A stretch of 64,000 nt of DNA, from NCBI GenBank assembly GCA_031216915.1, contig CM062295.1, forward strand, positions 179,442,927 to 179,506,926, read 5' to 3'. The notes below the pieces were generated by a model. That model did no database searches. It was not told where the DNA came from and worked only from the letters and a program-made list of their open reading frames with translations. Numbering within the stretch: position 1 is the first letter of the stretch; the number at the start of each line of letters is the position of its first letter. Made by a program: the position numbers and the translations under genes. Origin of the DNA: Pictodentalium vernedei. Its lineage: Eukaryota > Mollusca > Scaphopoda > Dentaliida > Dentaliidae. Shown here one piece after another: positions 33,916-44,105 of this stretch.

Positions 33916-35743
33916 AGAGAAGATCTCCTGAGACCGAAGCGACTCTAAGAGAGTTCTTCACCTTAGAATCCACTAGTGTGGATGTAGACAGGGCTGCGTC
34001 ACGTCTAACCAACTCCAGATTAGCCACTGAAAGGGCGGAGTTACACGTGGAATAAGCTACTGCCCTTGAAAGAAGTCTTAAGGAGGATTGTATATCCTGA
34101 AACTCTTCCCCTTGAAGACGCAGTGATAACGCCTTCGTAAGGTGATCTGCGTAAGATAAGGCATCTAAATTGGCTCTGTTAGACGCAATAGCTGTTTCCA
34201 ACACTGCGGTTGGAATAGAAGCTGACGACGGTAATGATAGCTCTAAGTCTTCCGCCTCGTCGTCCATACGCAGAGGAACTCTCGGTATACCCTGACCTGC
34301 CGTGTCGAATTTATTCCTTGCATTAATGAAAGGCAGGTTGAGAGTATTTGCGGACAAGAAGCCTGCTTTCCCTGTCCTGGAAGCAAGTTTAAAAATAGCG
34401 TCGTTCAATAATTCAAATGTTCTTGCAACATTATTGGACTGCGACGGAAACTCGGGAGCGATGTCCCTGAACCGCTCGAAAAAATCAGAGTCCAATGACG
34501 CTATAATTCTCCTGTCCGGAAGCGCAGCAGTCTGGCCCGACGGAACAACTTGAGGAAGAAAGTGCCGGATGAAGTCTACGGCAGCTTTGTGTTGTTCCGA
34601 AAGGGATAGCTCCAATTCATCCGTATCCCTTTCACCATCCGGTCGGACCTCCCGATGTTCCCGGTCGTCCGCCCCCGATGCTTCGGCGGAGCGTACCGAC
34701 CCAGCGCCGTCGGATAATTCTCGATCCGACACCGTCTCTGTCGGCTGCTGGGATGCTGCGATAAGCTGTGCTATCTGCACTAGAATGTCCGACGTCGAGA
34801 CCTGCGGAGGAGCGGTCTTTCGCTGCTTTGCCGAGGGCAGCTCCGCATCAGATGGCTCCCGCATACTTTTCCTATGCGAACGTCCGGAGTCCATCGGTCT
34901 CGAGTCCCTGGCTGCCGGATGGTGTGACCTGGTCGCCGAATAATCCTTCATCGGCGAAGCTGGCAAGATATCGGAGGTCACGCAGCCAAGGTGCGGTCGT
35001 GTGCGCCGGCGAGAAGAGGAAGCCTTAACAGTCTCTGCGGACTGCTTATACAATGGAGCGTCCCGAGCGACAGACGTATGCTCCGCTAAAGACACATTTT
35101 GTACCACAACATCTGGTCCCAGATGTTGTTGTACGAGAGAGGGGCCTCTCTCGCTCGCGGCCCGGCTGGACCTGGACGAGCTAGGAACCGGACTAAAAGG
35201 CTTCCTCCGTTCTCGTTCACTATCCGCCGTCACTGGGTGTGCATCTATTATTTTTATAGTGCTCGCATCACCCAAAATTTCCTCTTGGACCGCATCGGAC
35301 GAACCCGGCTGCCGAACCATTCGGTGAATGGACGCTACACCGGGCGAGCTAGCGGACGACATTTGTCTAATCTCCATGAGCACTTTTGCCGCTAGCTCTG
35401 TATTTAATTGTGACGACGGACGCACACTTGAAGAAGATAACATGGAAACATCACCCTGTTCTGGTTCCTCTGAAATAGAAACTGAGAGAGTAGAGTGACC
35501 TTGTGGAGAAAGAGCCGGCATCGCTCTTTCTCCAGAAACAACATATCGTGACACACGTTTCCAATGTTTCTCATCCCAATGTTCACATACAGGACAGGGA
35601 TTAATGCGAGAACACTGACTACAATTTATGCAATAATCATGAAAGTCAGAGGAAGATTTCTTCCTATTACAATTTGAACAAGTTCCTTTCATTGTGAAGG
35701 AACAACAATAAGTCCTAGTTACTCGCAAAAACCCCTGACACAA
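33590..35743 (-). CDS. Gag-like frame of DIRS B
   Basis: The open frame is 717 codons. Near the N-terminus is a cysteine-rich zinc-ribbon-like region (GTCSNCNRKK, CINCSQC, NPCPVCEHW). A long serine-rich disordered part follows, then a conserved helical block (NRANLDALSYADHLTKALS, LELVRRDAALSTSTLVDSKV) and a basic, arginine/serine-rich C-terminus. Closely related pieces survive in elements A and C, for example SYADHLTRAMAQHF in A and LELVRRDAALVSSSL in C. An internal methionine just before GTCSNCNRKK is an alternative start. Confidence 0.85.
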   Translation of the reverse strand: MCQGFLRVTRTYCCSFTMKGTCSNCNRKKSSSDFHDYCINCSQCSRINPCPVCEHWDEKHWKRVSRYVVSGERAMPALSPQGHSTLSVSISEEPEQGDVSMLSSSSVRPSSQLNTELAAKVLMEIRQMSSASSPGVASIHRMVRQPGSSDAVQEEILGDASTIKIIDAHPVTADSERERRKPFSPVPSSSRSSRAASERGPSLVQQHLGPDVVVQNVSLAEHTSVARDAPLYKQSAETVKASSSRRRTRPHLGCVTSDILPASPMKDYSATRSHHPAARDSRPMDSGRSHRKSMREPSDAELPSAKQRKTAPPQVSTSDILVQIAQLIAASQQPTETVSDRELSDGAGSVRSAEASGADDREHREVRPDGERDTDELELSLSEQHKAAVDFIRHFLPQVVPSGQTAALPDRRIIASLDSDFFERFRDIAPEFPSQSNNVARTFELLNDAIFKLASRTGKAGFLSANTLNLPFINARNKFDTAGQGIPRVPLRMDDEAEDLELSLPSSASIPTAVLETAIASNRANLDALSYADHLTKALSLRLQGEEFQDIQSSLRLLSRAVAYSTCNSALSVANLELVRRDAALSTSTLVDSKVKNSLRVASVSGDLLFDGKLSAIYDNIKKKASDSLLFRSAPKRSDSADTNKAGTSGSYPPKRGSYRGSGASSSSYSRDRQDSDSRSGRPSGRDNRSDAPRSTRRGAGRGRRGFSYRRPRRSRR

Positions 35744-36579
35744 AGATACATAATAACATGATCCATTAATAAATGAAAAAACAATTGCAAAACAAAATAA
35801 TTTTGAAAAAATATTTTTTCAGAGAAGCCCAAGTTGCTGAAAAGTAACGTTGAGCCCCGATGGATCCGATGGCAAAGTGTGGTCAAAAATTTTAAAATTA
35901 TATAAAATAATTAATGAGACACTTTCGGATAATATAAATGTATCTTATAATGAGATAAACTACCTCAAAGGCAAACAGCCCCCCTCAAAAAAGGCTGTTG
36001 CCAATGAAAACAAACAGTGTAAACACAGAAGAAAACATGACTCCAGGCACTGAAAAAACTGGCCCGGAATCAGTCCTCAATTACACTCTATCTGATGCAA
36101 AACAGAGACTCCCAGGGGAGAATCTGCAGAGCATCAGATGGAAGATGCAGAACACAAACGTTATACACCCATGGGTGAAAACGTAACTATGGGGAAAATA
36201 ACAGAAAACATTCTGTAACCAAGCAACTCTCCCAGGGAAATTTTAGAAATGAAACTTCTCAAAAATATGCCAAAAGCATGGGAGAATTGCAAGGGGGGAC
36301 TTTAGAAGGTTAGGGGAGAGGAAACACTGAATAAGCAGTGCAACAATTAGCAAGAATGACAACAAGAGGCGTTTGCCTCGAAAATAGGCAACTTAACATA
36401 ATTTTAACAAAAAATTTTAAGTACAGCCCTGATTATTTTTTGCCACTTCTTTTTTCCTCTCCTCCTTCTATCCTCCTTAGAATCACATTTTCTCCAAGAA
36501 TTACGTGTCTGGCATCCTTTAAACTGAGATTTACAAGCACAAAGATCAGTGAGATGTTGACTGATGAAGGGCCAAACAG

Positions 36580-36768
36580 AGAATGATATTTGGCGCCAAT
36601 TTCGGGACGACTGCGTCACTGCGCATGCGCAGTAGAGTCGTACTATGGAGGTCCTTTAGGACATGATTTCTTTTTGTTTTGGATGCAAATTTTGGGGATT
36701 GGGGGGCAAAATTTGTGTTTGGCCCTGGTTTTTGTGGAGTTAGCACCAGCTAAGTCTGGGTCATTGGT
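36580..36768. repeat. Right inverted terminal repeat of DIRS B
   Basis: 189 bp, the complement of 29692-29880, with the same TGCGCATGCGCA palindrome at 36620-36631. On the minus strand it lies upstream of the Gag-like frame and is the likely promoter region. Confidence 0.9.
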
Positions 36769-36868
36769 ACAGTATAAAAATATGGAAACTGGTTTATGAT
36801 GTAAACTTCGAGAGATCTGCAACAAATGCAATGCAGCCCCATGGTTAACATGCTTAAAGTAATATTAC

Positions 36869-38918
36869 CAATACACAAGAGGCCCCATGGGGCCTGATGC
36901 ACTCACCTGACAATAGTTGTTTAAAGAAAGATTTAATTAACATCTATAGCTTGTTACCACAATAGAAGTTATTTAATTATTTATAACTCTGTTGTCCATG
37001 CCAGATGATTTTTGTAGTACTGGGATGCTACCACAGAAATATTGCCCAGATTTCCAGTAATGCAAAACTAGGGAGTCCATATATCAACCTAGGAACTTAA
37101 CTTGAACAAACTTGAGACTGAATCCTTCCCTTCCAGCACCAGGATGCAAAATACCAAATGTGCAAGCATTCTTTTTAAAGAAATTTCTTTAAAATCTTCT
37201 TCAGATCCTCTAGATCTTCTCCTGGTGGATCTGAAGAAGATTTTTAAAGAAATTTCCTCATATTGCACTAAGCTGAAATTCGGGCTTCCAAAGGGGGCCC
37301 AAATATTAACCCAGGGACCTGGTTTGAACAAACTTAAATCTCATCCCCCTAGAGATGTTGAATACCAACTACAAAAGCACTCTGACTGGTGGATCTGGAG
37401 AAGAGGATTTTTAAATGAATGCCCTCATATGGCACTAAGTTAAAATTCAGGCTCCCAAAAAATGTCCAAATATTAACTCAGGGAATCGATTTGAACAAAC
37501 TTGAATCTAACCCTCCTAGCGATTTTGTATGTCAAATATAAAAACATTCTACGAGATTGTTTTAAAGAAGACTTTTAAAGAAATTCCCTAATATTGCCCT
37601 AAGTTAAAATTCAGGCTCCCATAGGGAGCCCAAATATTAACCCAGGGACCTGATTTGAATAAACTTGAATCTAACCCACCTAGAGATTTTGTATTCCAAA
37701 TGTGAAAGGTTCTAATTGGTGAATCTGAAGAAGAATATTTTTAAAGACATTCCCTCATGTTGCACTGAGTTAAAATTTGGGTTCACATAGGAAGCCCAAA
37801 TATGAATCCAGAGACTCCGTTTTAACAAATTTGAATGTGATACCCCTAGAGATGTTGTATACCAAATATGAAAGCATTCTGACTGGTCGATCTGAAGAAG
37901 AACATTGTTAAAGAAATTTCCTCATACTGCACTAAGTTAAAATTTGGGCTACCATAGGGATCCCAAATATTAACTCAGGCACTCGATTTGAACAAAGTTG
38001 AATCTGACCCCTCAAAAATGTTGTATACCAAATATGAAAGCATTCTAACTGGTGGATCTGAAGAAGATTTTTAAAGAAATTTCCTCATATTGCACTAAGT
38101 TAAAATTCAGGCTACCATAGGGAGCCCAAATATTAACCCAGGGACCTGAATTGAACAAACTGGAATCTGCCCCCCCCCCTAAAGATATTGCATACCAAAT
38201 ATGAAAGCATTCTGATTGGTAGATCTGAAGAAAATATGCTGACTCTGCATTTTTTTATGACCCACCCCCCCACCCCCCCCCCCCCCACCCCTTAGAACAC
38301 CCTGACACAACCGTTGGCAGTTTTTATTACCATTCAGTTTTACTGGTCCTAAGGATGCTTCATACCAAATAACAGTTCTCCGTTCCGTGTGGTTTGGGAA
38401 ATATGAGCATTTTAAAATGTTTCTATTTTTAGCACCTTCTATGGGGTCACAGGAAAATTTTGCATGAATCAAGTACTTATGACTCAATAATACCACATAT
38501 CAAATTTGGCCATCAGTTCAGAAAATACCTATTTCGGGCAGGGCCAAAAATCTTGCCCCTCCCATTAAAAAGACAAATATTGATCCATGAACTTCGTTTG
38601 AACAAACTTGATTCTACAAGCTCCATACCAAATATGAAGTCATTGTACTCACTGGTTCATGAGAAGATGATTTTTTAAGAATTTTGGAGCATTTTCCCCC
38701 ATCCCCCCCCCCCCCTCCCCATGGGGTTGGGCACATTGATTTGAACAAAAACAAAATGCAATGTCAGAACAAGCAATGGCCTCAAATTTAAAAATTTAAT
38801 TAAAATTGGTTCAGCAGTTTAGGAGAAACAGGTGCAAACACCATGTTCATGGACAATGGACGAGGGATGGCGAGTGATCACTATATCTCATCCTGACTTT
38901 CAGTCAGGTGAGTCAAAA
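36869..38918. mobile_element. Tandem-repeat element, CTCACCTGA/TCAGGTGAG ends
   Basis: The left end is ACACAAGAGGCCCCATGGGG then CTCACCTGAC. The right end is ATCCTGACTTTCAGTCAGGTGAGTC, where a hairpin can form. The core has about seven units of roughly 155 bp with ATTAACCCAGGGACCTGATT, TGAACAAACTTGAATCTGAC and CTCATATTGCACTAAGTTAA. C-rich runs lie at 38168-38178, 38265-38288 and 38703-38717. A second element of this family is at 52612-55265. Confidence 0.65.
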
Positions 38919-39788
38919 AAGGAAATATGTGAGAACAGCAGAAAAGTCAGGTTTGTAAGCCTACCCTTAGTATAAAATGTAATTGCTCACTCAATTCAGT
39001 TTATGTAGGCCTAATATGATTATCCGAGATAGATATTATATAAACTAAAATGAAGTTGCATATTTTTATGAAACAGTCATAAAAACATTTCCTGAGGAAC
39101 AAATAGTTTCTTGATACACTGGAATGAAGAAAAGTCGGCCAAAGCACAAGCAATTCTACCATTATCAGCATACCTGAAAAATCACTTTTTGCCCTGTGCT
39201 TACTGTACCCTGTGCATACTGTATAGTATTTCTGTGGTCAAGCAGCAAAATATACTACACTGAATCTGAATAGAATGTTTCCACCTCTTAGTAATCAAGG
39301 TCCTAAAATTTAATATGTGCTGTTACTCCTGTACTGGTCTATGCTTGCTTATTGATTATTTGATTAATTGATAATTGGAGTTTAAGGTCACTTTGACATG
39401 TACAACTATATTGTGACTGCAACAAAAACATGAAGTCAGGTAAGGCCAATCATCTATTTTATAATTTGCCCATTTTATAGGACTCCCAGACCTGGCATTG
39501 ACTACAGGGTCCTATTATTCAAGTAAAGCAAAGCTTGTCTACCACAGTAAAATACCACTGCTACACTTCCTGGAGTCCTCATGGAAAACTAGCCTAAAAT
39601 TGATCACAATACAAAACACTTTTGATGATGAGACAGGAAAAAAATCAAACAAGTGTTTTCTATGTCAAGATTCCTTCCTGTTTGAGGTTAAGAGCATCTT
39701 TAACAAGACCCCATTTTTCAACCATCCAATGAAAACTTGAGTGAAAAAGCCTACTCTAATGAAATGAATAAATTAATCCTTTAGTTAC
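38919..39788. other. Intronic sequence with a dispersed repeat
   Basis: Position 39345-39600 is a copy of the GTTTAAGGTCAC..CCCATTTTATAGGACTC repeat also near 240 and 4.1 kb. A weak exon-like minus-strand stretch at about 39177-39235 (QYAQGTVSTGQKVIFQ before a GTATGC) has a phase that does not fit its neighbours. Confidence 0.4.
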
Positions 39789-39956
39789 CTGCATCCGCCT
39801 TTCTTTTTGAGCAAGCCTGTCATGTCTTCGTTGCATCAGTACTAATTCTGTTTTTAAATGTGATTGATCTGAAGTGGTATTTTCTGTATTGGCAAATATT
39901 GTACCCCTCCTTGCCTTTGCTGGAGCATTCTCAAGCTGATCCATTTGCCGTAATTC
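39789..39956 (-). CDS. KIF28: Kinesin-3 tail exon, charged coiled segment
   Basis: This 168-bp exon has 56 codons and is phase 0 at both ends, with acceptor TTTTCTTCAAG and donor GTAACT. It starts ELRQMDQLENAPAKARRG and ends LMQRRHDRLAQKERRMQ. The second half is strongly charged and predicted helical by eye (QSHLKTELVLMQRRHDRLAQ), typical of a short coiled coil after the C2-like part of these kinesins. The intron on its upstream side holds two TTAA-type MITEs (about 39.98-40.33 and 40.35-40.60 kb). The next exon downstream is uncertain: 19644-19705 and 10606-10734 both accept phase 0. Confidence 0.78.
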
Positions 39957-39983
39957 CTTGAAGAAAATGCAAACAAATAGCAT

Positions 39984-40335
39984 TAACCCTTTGCACACTG
40001 ATGTCAAAATACCATAATATCAAAAGCAAATTTTTCCCATAATGCAACTAGGAATTTCACCAATTCAATTTTCTTTGAAAGGACTTGGTGATTTCCGCCA
40101 AACAAGAGCACCCTTAAGTGCCTAATCCCGACTTTGATAACCGTTTAATGCAAAGGAACAGGTGCCCCAACATGAATTGTTTGGTTAAACTCAAAACTTG
40201 TTTTCAAAGTACCTTGTCAGTTGTTTCTGGGCAAGTCTTGGCTGCCTCTGTAGGCAACCAAGACTTGACTACAAACAACTACAAAGCCACAAGAGGTAGA
40301 CTTTCAAAGTATAGTGAAAATGTTAAGGGTTAAAT
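39984..40335. repeat. MITE of the CACTGATGTCAAAA family with inserted hairpin
   Basis: Starts TTAACCCTTTGCACACTGAT and ends TGTTAAGGGTTAA. It contains a TCTGGGCAAGTCTTGGCTGC/complement hairpin at about 40215-40285. Confidence 0.55.
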
Positions 40336-40347
40336 TGGTTGATTTCT

Positions 40348-40597
40348 TTAACCCTTTACCTAACGTAAGGGCCAAAACCGGCCAGCGCTATTCTCAAAAA
40401 TAGCCAATTAATTTTCATTATTTTATAATTTTTTGTCTCTAAATCATAGGTTATGACCCCTCATTGGAACGAGCTCGTCGAGCTCGTTCCAATGAGGGGT
40501 CATAACCTATGTTTTTGAGACAAAAAATGGAAATAATAGTTATTCAAGAAATTTTTTTGCAAGTGTCGTCTGCTTTTCATGTTAGGTAAAGGGTTAA
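40348..40597. repeat. TTAA-type MITE, intact copy
   Basis: TTAACCCTTTACCTAAC at left and its complement GTTAGGTAAAGGGTTAA at right. There is a perfect central palindrome (CATTGGAACGAGCTCG/complement) inside GTCTCTAAATCATAGGTTAT arms. The flanking TTAA and CCCTTT ends suggest a piggyBac- or Kolobok-type mobiliser (inference). Confidence 0.8.
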
Positions 40598-40772
40598 ACC
40601 AAAAGTGAATTATGAGGATGGAGAACATGCTGTAGGATTTGATCACCCCCTCCAAGGAAAAAAAAATTCCAGACTTACAAGTAATTTTCTTTGGAATTTT
40701 CTTGGCCCTGCAAGTCTCAAATTTATGTTGAATTGAAGACCAAAGTGAATCAAACTGAAAAATCAAACTTAC

Positions 40773-41042
40773 CCTTGTTGTTAACTTCAGTGTTTTATTA
40801 TCTGGCTTTGTATCTTCTTGAGTTCCAAAGACTAAGAATGTTACACATCCTCCTTCGAAGAAATCTAAATGTTCTTGTTTTACTTTGTCAAATGTGAAAA
40901 CTTTTGAATGATTAAATTGTGGAGTCAATGAGTTTTTCACTAATGGTGTTTCAACAACTTCCTTCTTATTATGGACAGAATATTTCACATGAACTCCCTT
41001 AGAATATCTGGCCTTCATTATGTCAGCATTTCTTACTGTAAT
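40773..41042 (-). CDS. KIF28: Kinesin-3 tail exon, C2-like segment
   Basis: This 270-bp exon has 90 codons, phase 0 at both ends, acceptor CCTTACAG and donor GTAAGT. It begins ITVRNADIMKARYSKGVHVK and continues with VETPLVKNSLTPQFNHSKVF and FFEGGCVTFLVFGTQED. The alternating strand pattern (VKYSV, NPxFNxxKxFTF, VTFLVFG) is that of the C2-like fold that directly follows the DUF3694 segment in KIF28/KLP-6 proteins. It continues the preceding exon in frame across a 2.5-kb intron, which contains a pearl-like tandem-repeat element (42.3-43.1 kb) and an exon-like repeat near 42.0 kb. Confidence 0.85.
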
Positions 41043-41167
41043 CTGTAAGGAAAAAATCAATGGATAACAATATTAACAGGTTGAGTCCTAAATTATTTTT
41101 CAAAGATGATTTGTTATATGAGTATATTTTTTTTTTTAAATTCCCTGCTACAAACATGGGTAGCCGT

Positions 41168-41610
41168 AATTTAGCATTATTATAAATTATTGAAAAGTGC
41201 TTCTTGGCACACTCCAATAAATTTAACAAAATTTTTTTATATATTTGTTTTTCTACTGCTGAGTAAACAACAAGCCAAAGCATACAGTGTAAAGTCAAGA
41301 ACGACATTCACATTCGAACTTTCATTTTTTAGTCCACAAGATCGATTTGGGAGATGGAATAATATTGAACAAGAAGCCAAAGCCTTCGAGTTGAATATTA
41401 TCCCTTCACTCAAATCGATCAAATGCGATAAAAAATGACAGTTTGAATGCGTATGCTGTTCTGTATTATTGCATGCCTACAGTTTACTAAAAAATTATTA
41501 ATCGATTTTGGCAGAGGGATAATACTGAACTTGAAGTCTTCAGCTTCTTGTTCAATATTATCCCTCCGCTGAAATCGATCTTGTGCAGTAAAAAATCAGT
41601 TCGAATACTG
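41168..41610. repeat. Cluster of hairpin repeats
   Basis: A CTCCAATAAATTTAAC-type fragment at 41200, then two inverted-repeat blocks (about 41328-41425 and 41505-41590), each pairing GATCGATTT(G/C).. with AAATCGATC around AATATTGAAC. Confidence 0.5.
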
Positions 41611-41984
41611 TTCTGTATTTATTACATGCCTACAGTTTAATAAAAAAAATATTAAAAACACAAATTATTGCCCAAAATAACCCAAACATAAAAAATAAAT
41701 TGTTAAATAGTCGGCGGACATGTTCGGTATTGTTCAAGGACAATACAAAAAAATTATTGTTCACTTCGATTTTTACAGAAAAAGTGTGTATTTTATGAAA
41801 ATAAAAGCATAGGCGTGCAATAAAATGGCTTCCAGCATTCAGCCATTTAAATGCCAGTTGTAATTATTATTGCTCATTAAAAATTTTTGTTACAATATTT
41901 GGGACAGAGCCAACAGACGCTCCCTCATAAATTGCAGCAAGAAAAATCTATTCAGATGATATAATTTCACTTCAAAGGTAATAT

Positions 41985-42075
41985 GAAGCACATCCACAGC
42001 ATGCAAAGTATTTAATATCAAGTACCTTCTTTTCAGAATGGATCCTAAATATATATACGCTTCACTCACACAATG
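41985..42075 (-). other. Exon-like repeat copy 2
   Basis: A diverged copy of the candidate exon at 19644-19705 plus its downstream flank; the minus-strand frame reads SEAYIYLGSILKR before a GTACTT. They share TAATATGAAGCACATCCACA on the plus strand. No good acceptor is visible here. Confidence 0.45.
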
Positions 42076-42322
42076 ATTGAGTAGGAAAAGTATCATTTAA
42101 TTTCCTATAAAAGAGCTGCGTTCTGTCAAAAGATTCACATTATATTTGCAAGATAACTGCAAACTAAAAATGATCATCATTTTTTCAAGCTGCAAAGTTA
42201 AGCTCATAATCAGCATTTTTGTTAAACAGCTCTCAGCAAAAGGGAATGTTAAATGCATCTAATACGTTGAGTATAACATTTAATTTCATAATATTAAATT
42301 TTTTTTCCACTGTCTTAAAACT

Positions 42323-43092
42323 AGAGGTACTGTGAGCAAACTCACAAAGTGATACCCACCCCCCCCCCCACGCCTGAAATGTATAAGTTAGATTATCTCC
42401 CCTTGGAAATATCAGAACAGAATTATACTGCTTCATGCACATCTTCATATGGAGTTCTTCCATTGCGTAAAGTTTCATGAAAATTCTTCAAACGGTTTAG
42501 GAGGAGTTGCGCTTACAAGTATGTACAGATGGTATAAGTTAGATTATCTCCCCTTGGAAATGTCCGAACGGAATTATACTGCTTCATGCACATCTTCATA
42601 TGGAGTTCTTCCATTGTGTAAAGTTTCATGAAAATTCTTCAAACGGTTTAGGAGGAGTTGCGCTTACAAGGATGGACAGACGGTATAAGTTAGATTATCT
42701 CCCCTTGGAAATATCCGAATGGGAATTATATTGCTTCATGCACATCTTCATATGGAGTTCTTCCATTGTGTAAAGTTTCATGAAAATTCTTCAAACGGTT
42801 TAGGTGGAGTTGCGCTTATAAGGATGAACAGACGATATAAGTTAGATTATCTCCCCTTGGAAATGTCCGAACGGAATTATATTGCTTCATGTACATCTTC
42901 ATATGGAGTTCTTCCATTGTGTAAAGTTTTATGAAAATTCTTCAAACGGTTTCGGAGGAGTTGCGCTTATAAGGATGGACAGACGGACAGATGGACAGGC
43001 AGATGGACAGACAGACAGACAGACGGACAGACGGATGGACAGGGTGATTCCTATATACCCCCACAAACTTTGTTTGCGGGGGGGTATAATAA
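42323..43092. mobile_element. Pearl/Helentron-like element, 151-bp core repeats
   Basis: Four units with AGATTATCTCCCCTTGGAAA, TGCACATCTTCATATGGAGT and CAAACGGTTTAGGAGGAGTT at 151-152 bp spacing, then a GACAGACGGACAGATGGACA tract. A terminal hairpin follows (CCCCCACAAA/TTTGCGGGGG, 43061-43085). This is the textbook order of a pearl-like element: core repeats, tetranucleotide tract, 3' hairpin. Confidence 0.72.
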
Positions 43093-43344
43093 TTTTAGTA
43101 TCCTTCAAAAAGTATACATATCTTTTCACATAACACTTTAACTCTTTATCCAATACACACAATATCAAAATTTGTTATTTTATTTATATTTTTTTCAAAT
43201 TTTTCAAACAATTCCAACAAAACGATATCATGTGCCTCCTCATTGGAATGATTCTGACAAGCTCATAATGACGGGATAACATGATATGGTTTTGTGGAAA
43301 TTTGAAAAAAAAATATGCATAAAAAGGCAAACTGAGTTTTGTGA

Positions 43345-43502
43345 TTTTTCAGTGGTTATTAGTCAAGTCTTGGCTGCCTAAATAGGCAGCCAAGATTTGA
43401 CTAGAAATCACTGCTGCCCTGACCTGCAGCATTTCTCTTAACTAGCTGGCTAAATGAAAATTTAACCAGCTAGTTAAGAGAAATGCAGCAGGTCAGGGCA
43501 CC
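43345..43502. repeat. Two adjacent long hairpins in a kinesin intron
   Basis: 43350-43420 pairs TTAGTCAAGTCTTGGCTGCC with its complement. 43423-43502 pairs TGCCCTGACCTGCAGCATTT and the following CTCTTAACTAGCTGG with their complements. The second ends 40 bases from the splice donor of the exon at 43542. Confidence 0.75.
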
Positions 43503-43541
43503 TGTTTAAAAGTAGAAAAATTGACTAAAGTAGTCACTTAC

Positions 43542-43835
43542 CTTGAAATTATATGGTTTTCTTAATAGTTCATGTGGATCATCAACAAAGTAATCTTCAT
43601 CCAGAGGTTTACCATTTGGCATGCAGGGAGCAACATTCACAAACAATGAACCTTCTTCTTGTCCCTTGTAGTCTGTGATTATAATTTTATCATCAAAGTC
43701 TAAAGCATATGATAAAGACTGAAGGAAGACACTAGCAGTTCCAATTAACACATCCTCTGTTGGCTCCCAAAATGGATCTTGTTCTTTCTTTATTGAGAAC
43801 ACATCCTCACCATCCAAATATAACTGGTACATTTC
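43542..43835 (-). CDS. KIF28: Kinesin-3 tail exon, KIF28/KLP-6-like DUF3694 segment
   Basis: This 294-bp exon has 98 codons and is phase 0 at both ends, with acceptor TGCAAACAG and donor GTAAGTG. It begins EMYQLYLDGEDVF and contains the kinesin-3 signature QDPFWEPTEDVLIGTA, followed by VFLQSLSYALDFDDK and DYKGQEEGSL. These match the conserved region after the FHA/coiled part of KIF28 and nematode KLP-6 (DUF3694-type). The segment ends with a DEDYFVDDPHELL motif and NFK, which leads into the C2-like exon. In the known family this tail follows an N-terminal motor and contributes to cargo or autoinhibitory contacts. The motor is outside the window. A near-perfect 80-bp hairpin lies in the intron a few tens of bases beyond the donor. 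KIF28 is the best family match; KIF1-type kinesins are the alternative. Confidence 0.85.
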
Positions 43836-44007
43836 CTGTTTGCAGACAAAACAAATGTTATACAAATTACATATGTCAGGGTTTTTGCTATACTGGCACA
43901 ACAGCTGTCAATCGGCTGCATTCCCCCATCAGGGAACCTTCCAGACATTAATCAACATGTTAAAATTCACCGTGACCTGCCCGTTCCCTAAGAAATAATT
44001 GACTCAC

Positions 44008-44105
44008 AGATTGTAGAAATGCTATTTCTAGTTTCTTTTGATGATTTCCATACATAAATTTCATAGAAAGGTGACTACTCTGACGATGCAATTGTTCCAT
44101 GAGTC
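44008..44105 (-). CDS. Internal exon of a kinesin-3 (KIF28/KLP-6-like) gene
   Basis: This 98-bp exon carries two leading bases plus 32 codons (starting LMEQLHRQSSHLSMKF). The acceptor is TTATGCAG and the donor is GTGAGT. Incoming phase 1 joins the G left over from the exon at 59949-60036. Outgoing phase 0 joins the exon at 43542-43835. The peptide is amphipathic and helix-like. It sits just before the DUF3694-type part, where kinesin-3 proteins carry a coiled linker. The phase agreement on both sides is the main evidence. Confidence 0.68.

Larger units (their letters stand above)
29653..36781 (-). mobile_element. DIRS-type retroelement B, looks whole
   Basis: Family: DIRS (tyrosine-recombinase retrotransposon), subfamily with AGACTTAGCTGGTGC termini. 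Boundaries are set by the internal complementary region at about 29950-30050, which joins the complements of both ends. Parts: left ITR, internal complementary region, tyrosine recombinase, RT/RNase H with a methylase-like tail, Gag-like protein, right ITR. All three frames are long and open; I see no clear break. The two ITRs read identical over 189 bp, so insertion is probably recent. No target-site duplication, as usual for the family. Confidence 0.92.

Noticed and set aside
34302-35395. Plus-strand open frames of 83-124 codons
   Set aside because: They lie antisense to the Gag-like frame of DIRS B and have no family resemblance.
29653-36781. LTR retrovirus or Gypsy element
   Set aside because: The terminal repeats are inverted, there is an internal complementary region, and the integrase is replaced by a tyrosine recombinase; there is no envelope and no direct LTR.
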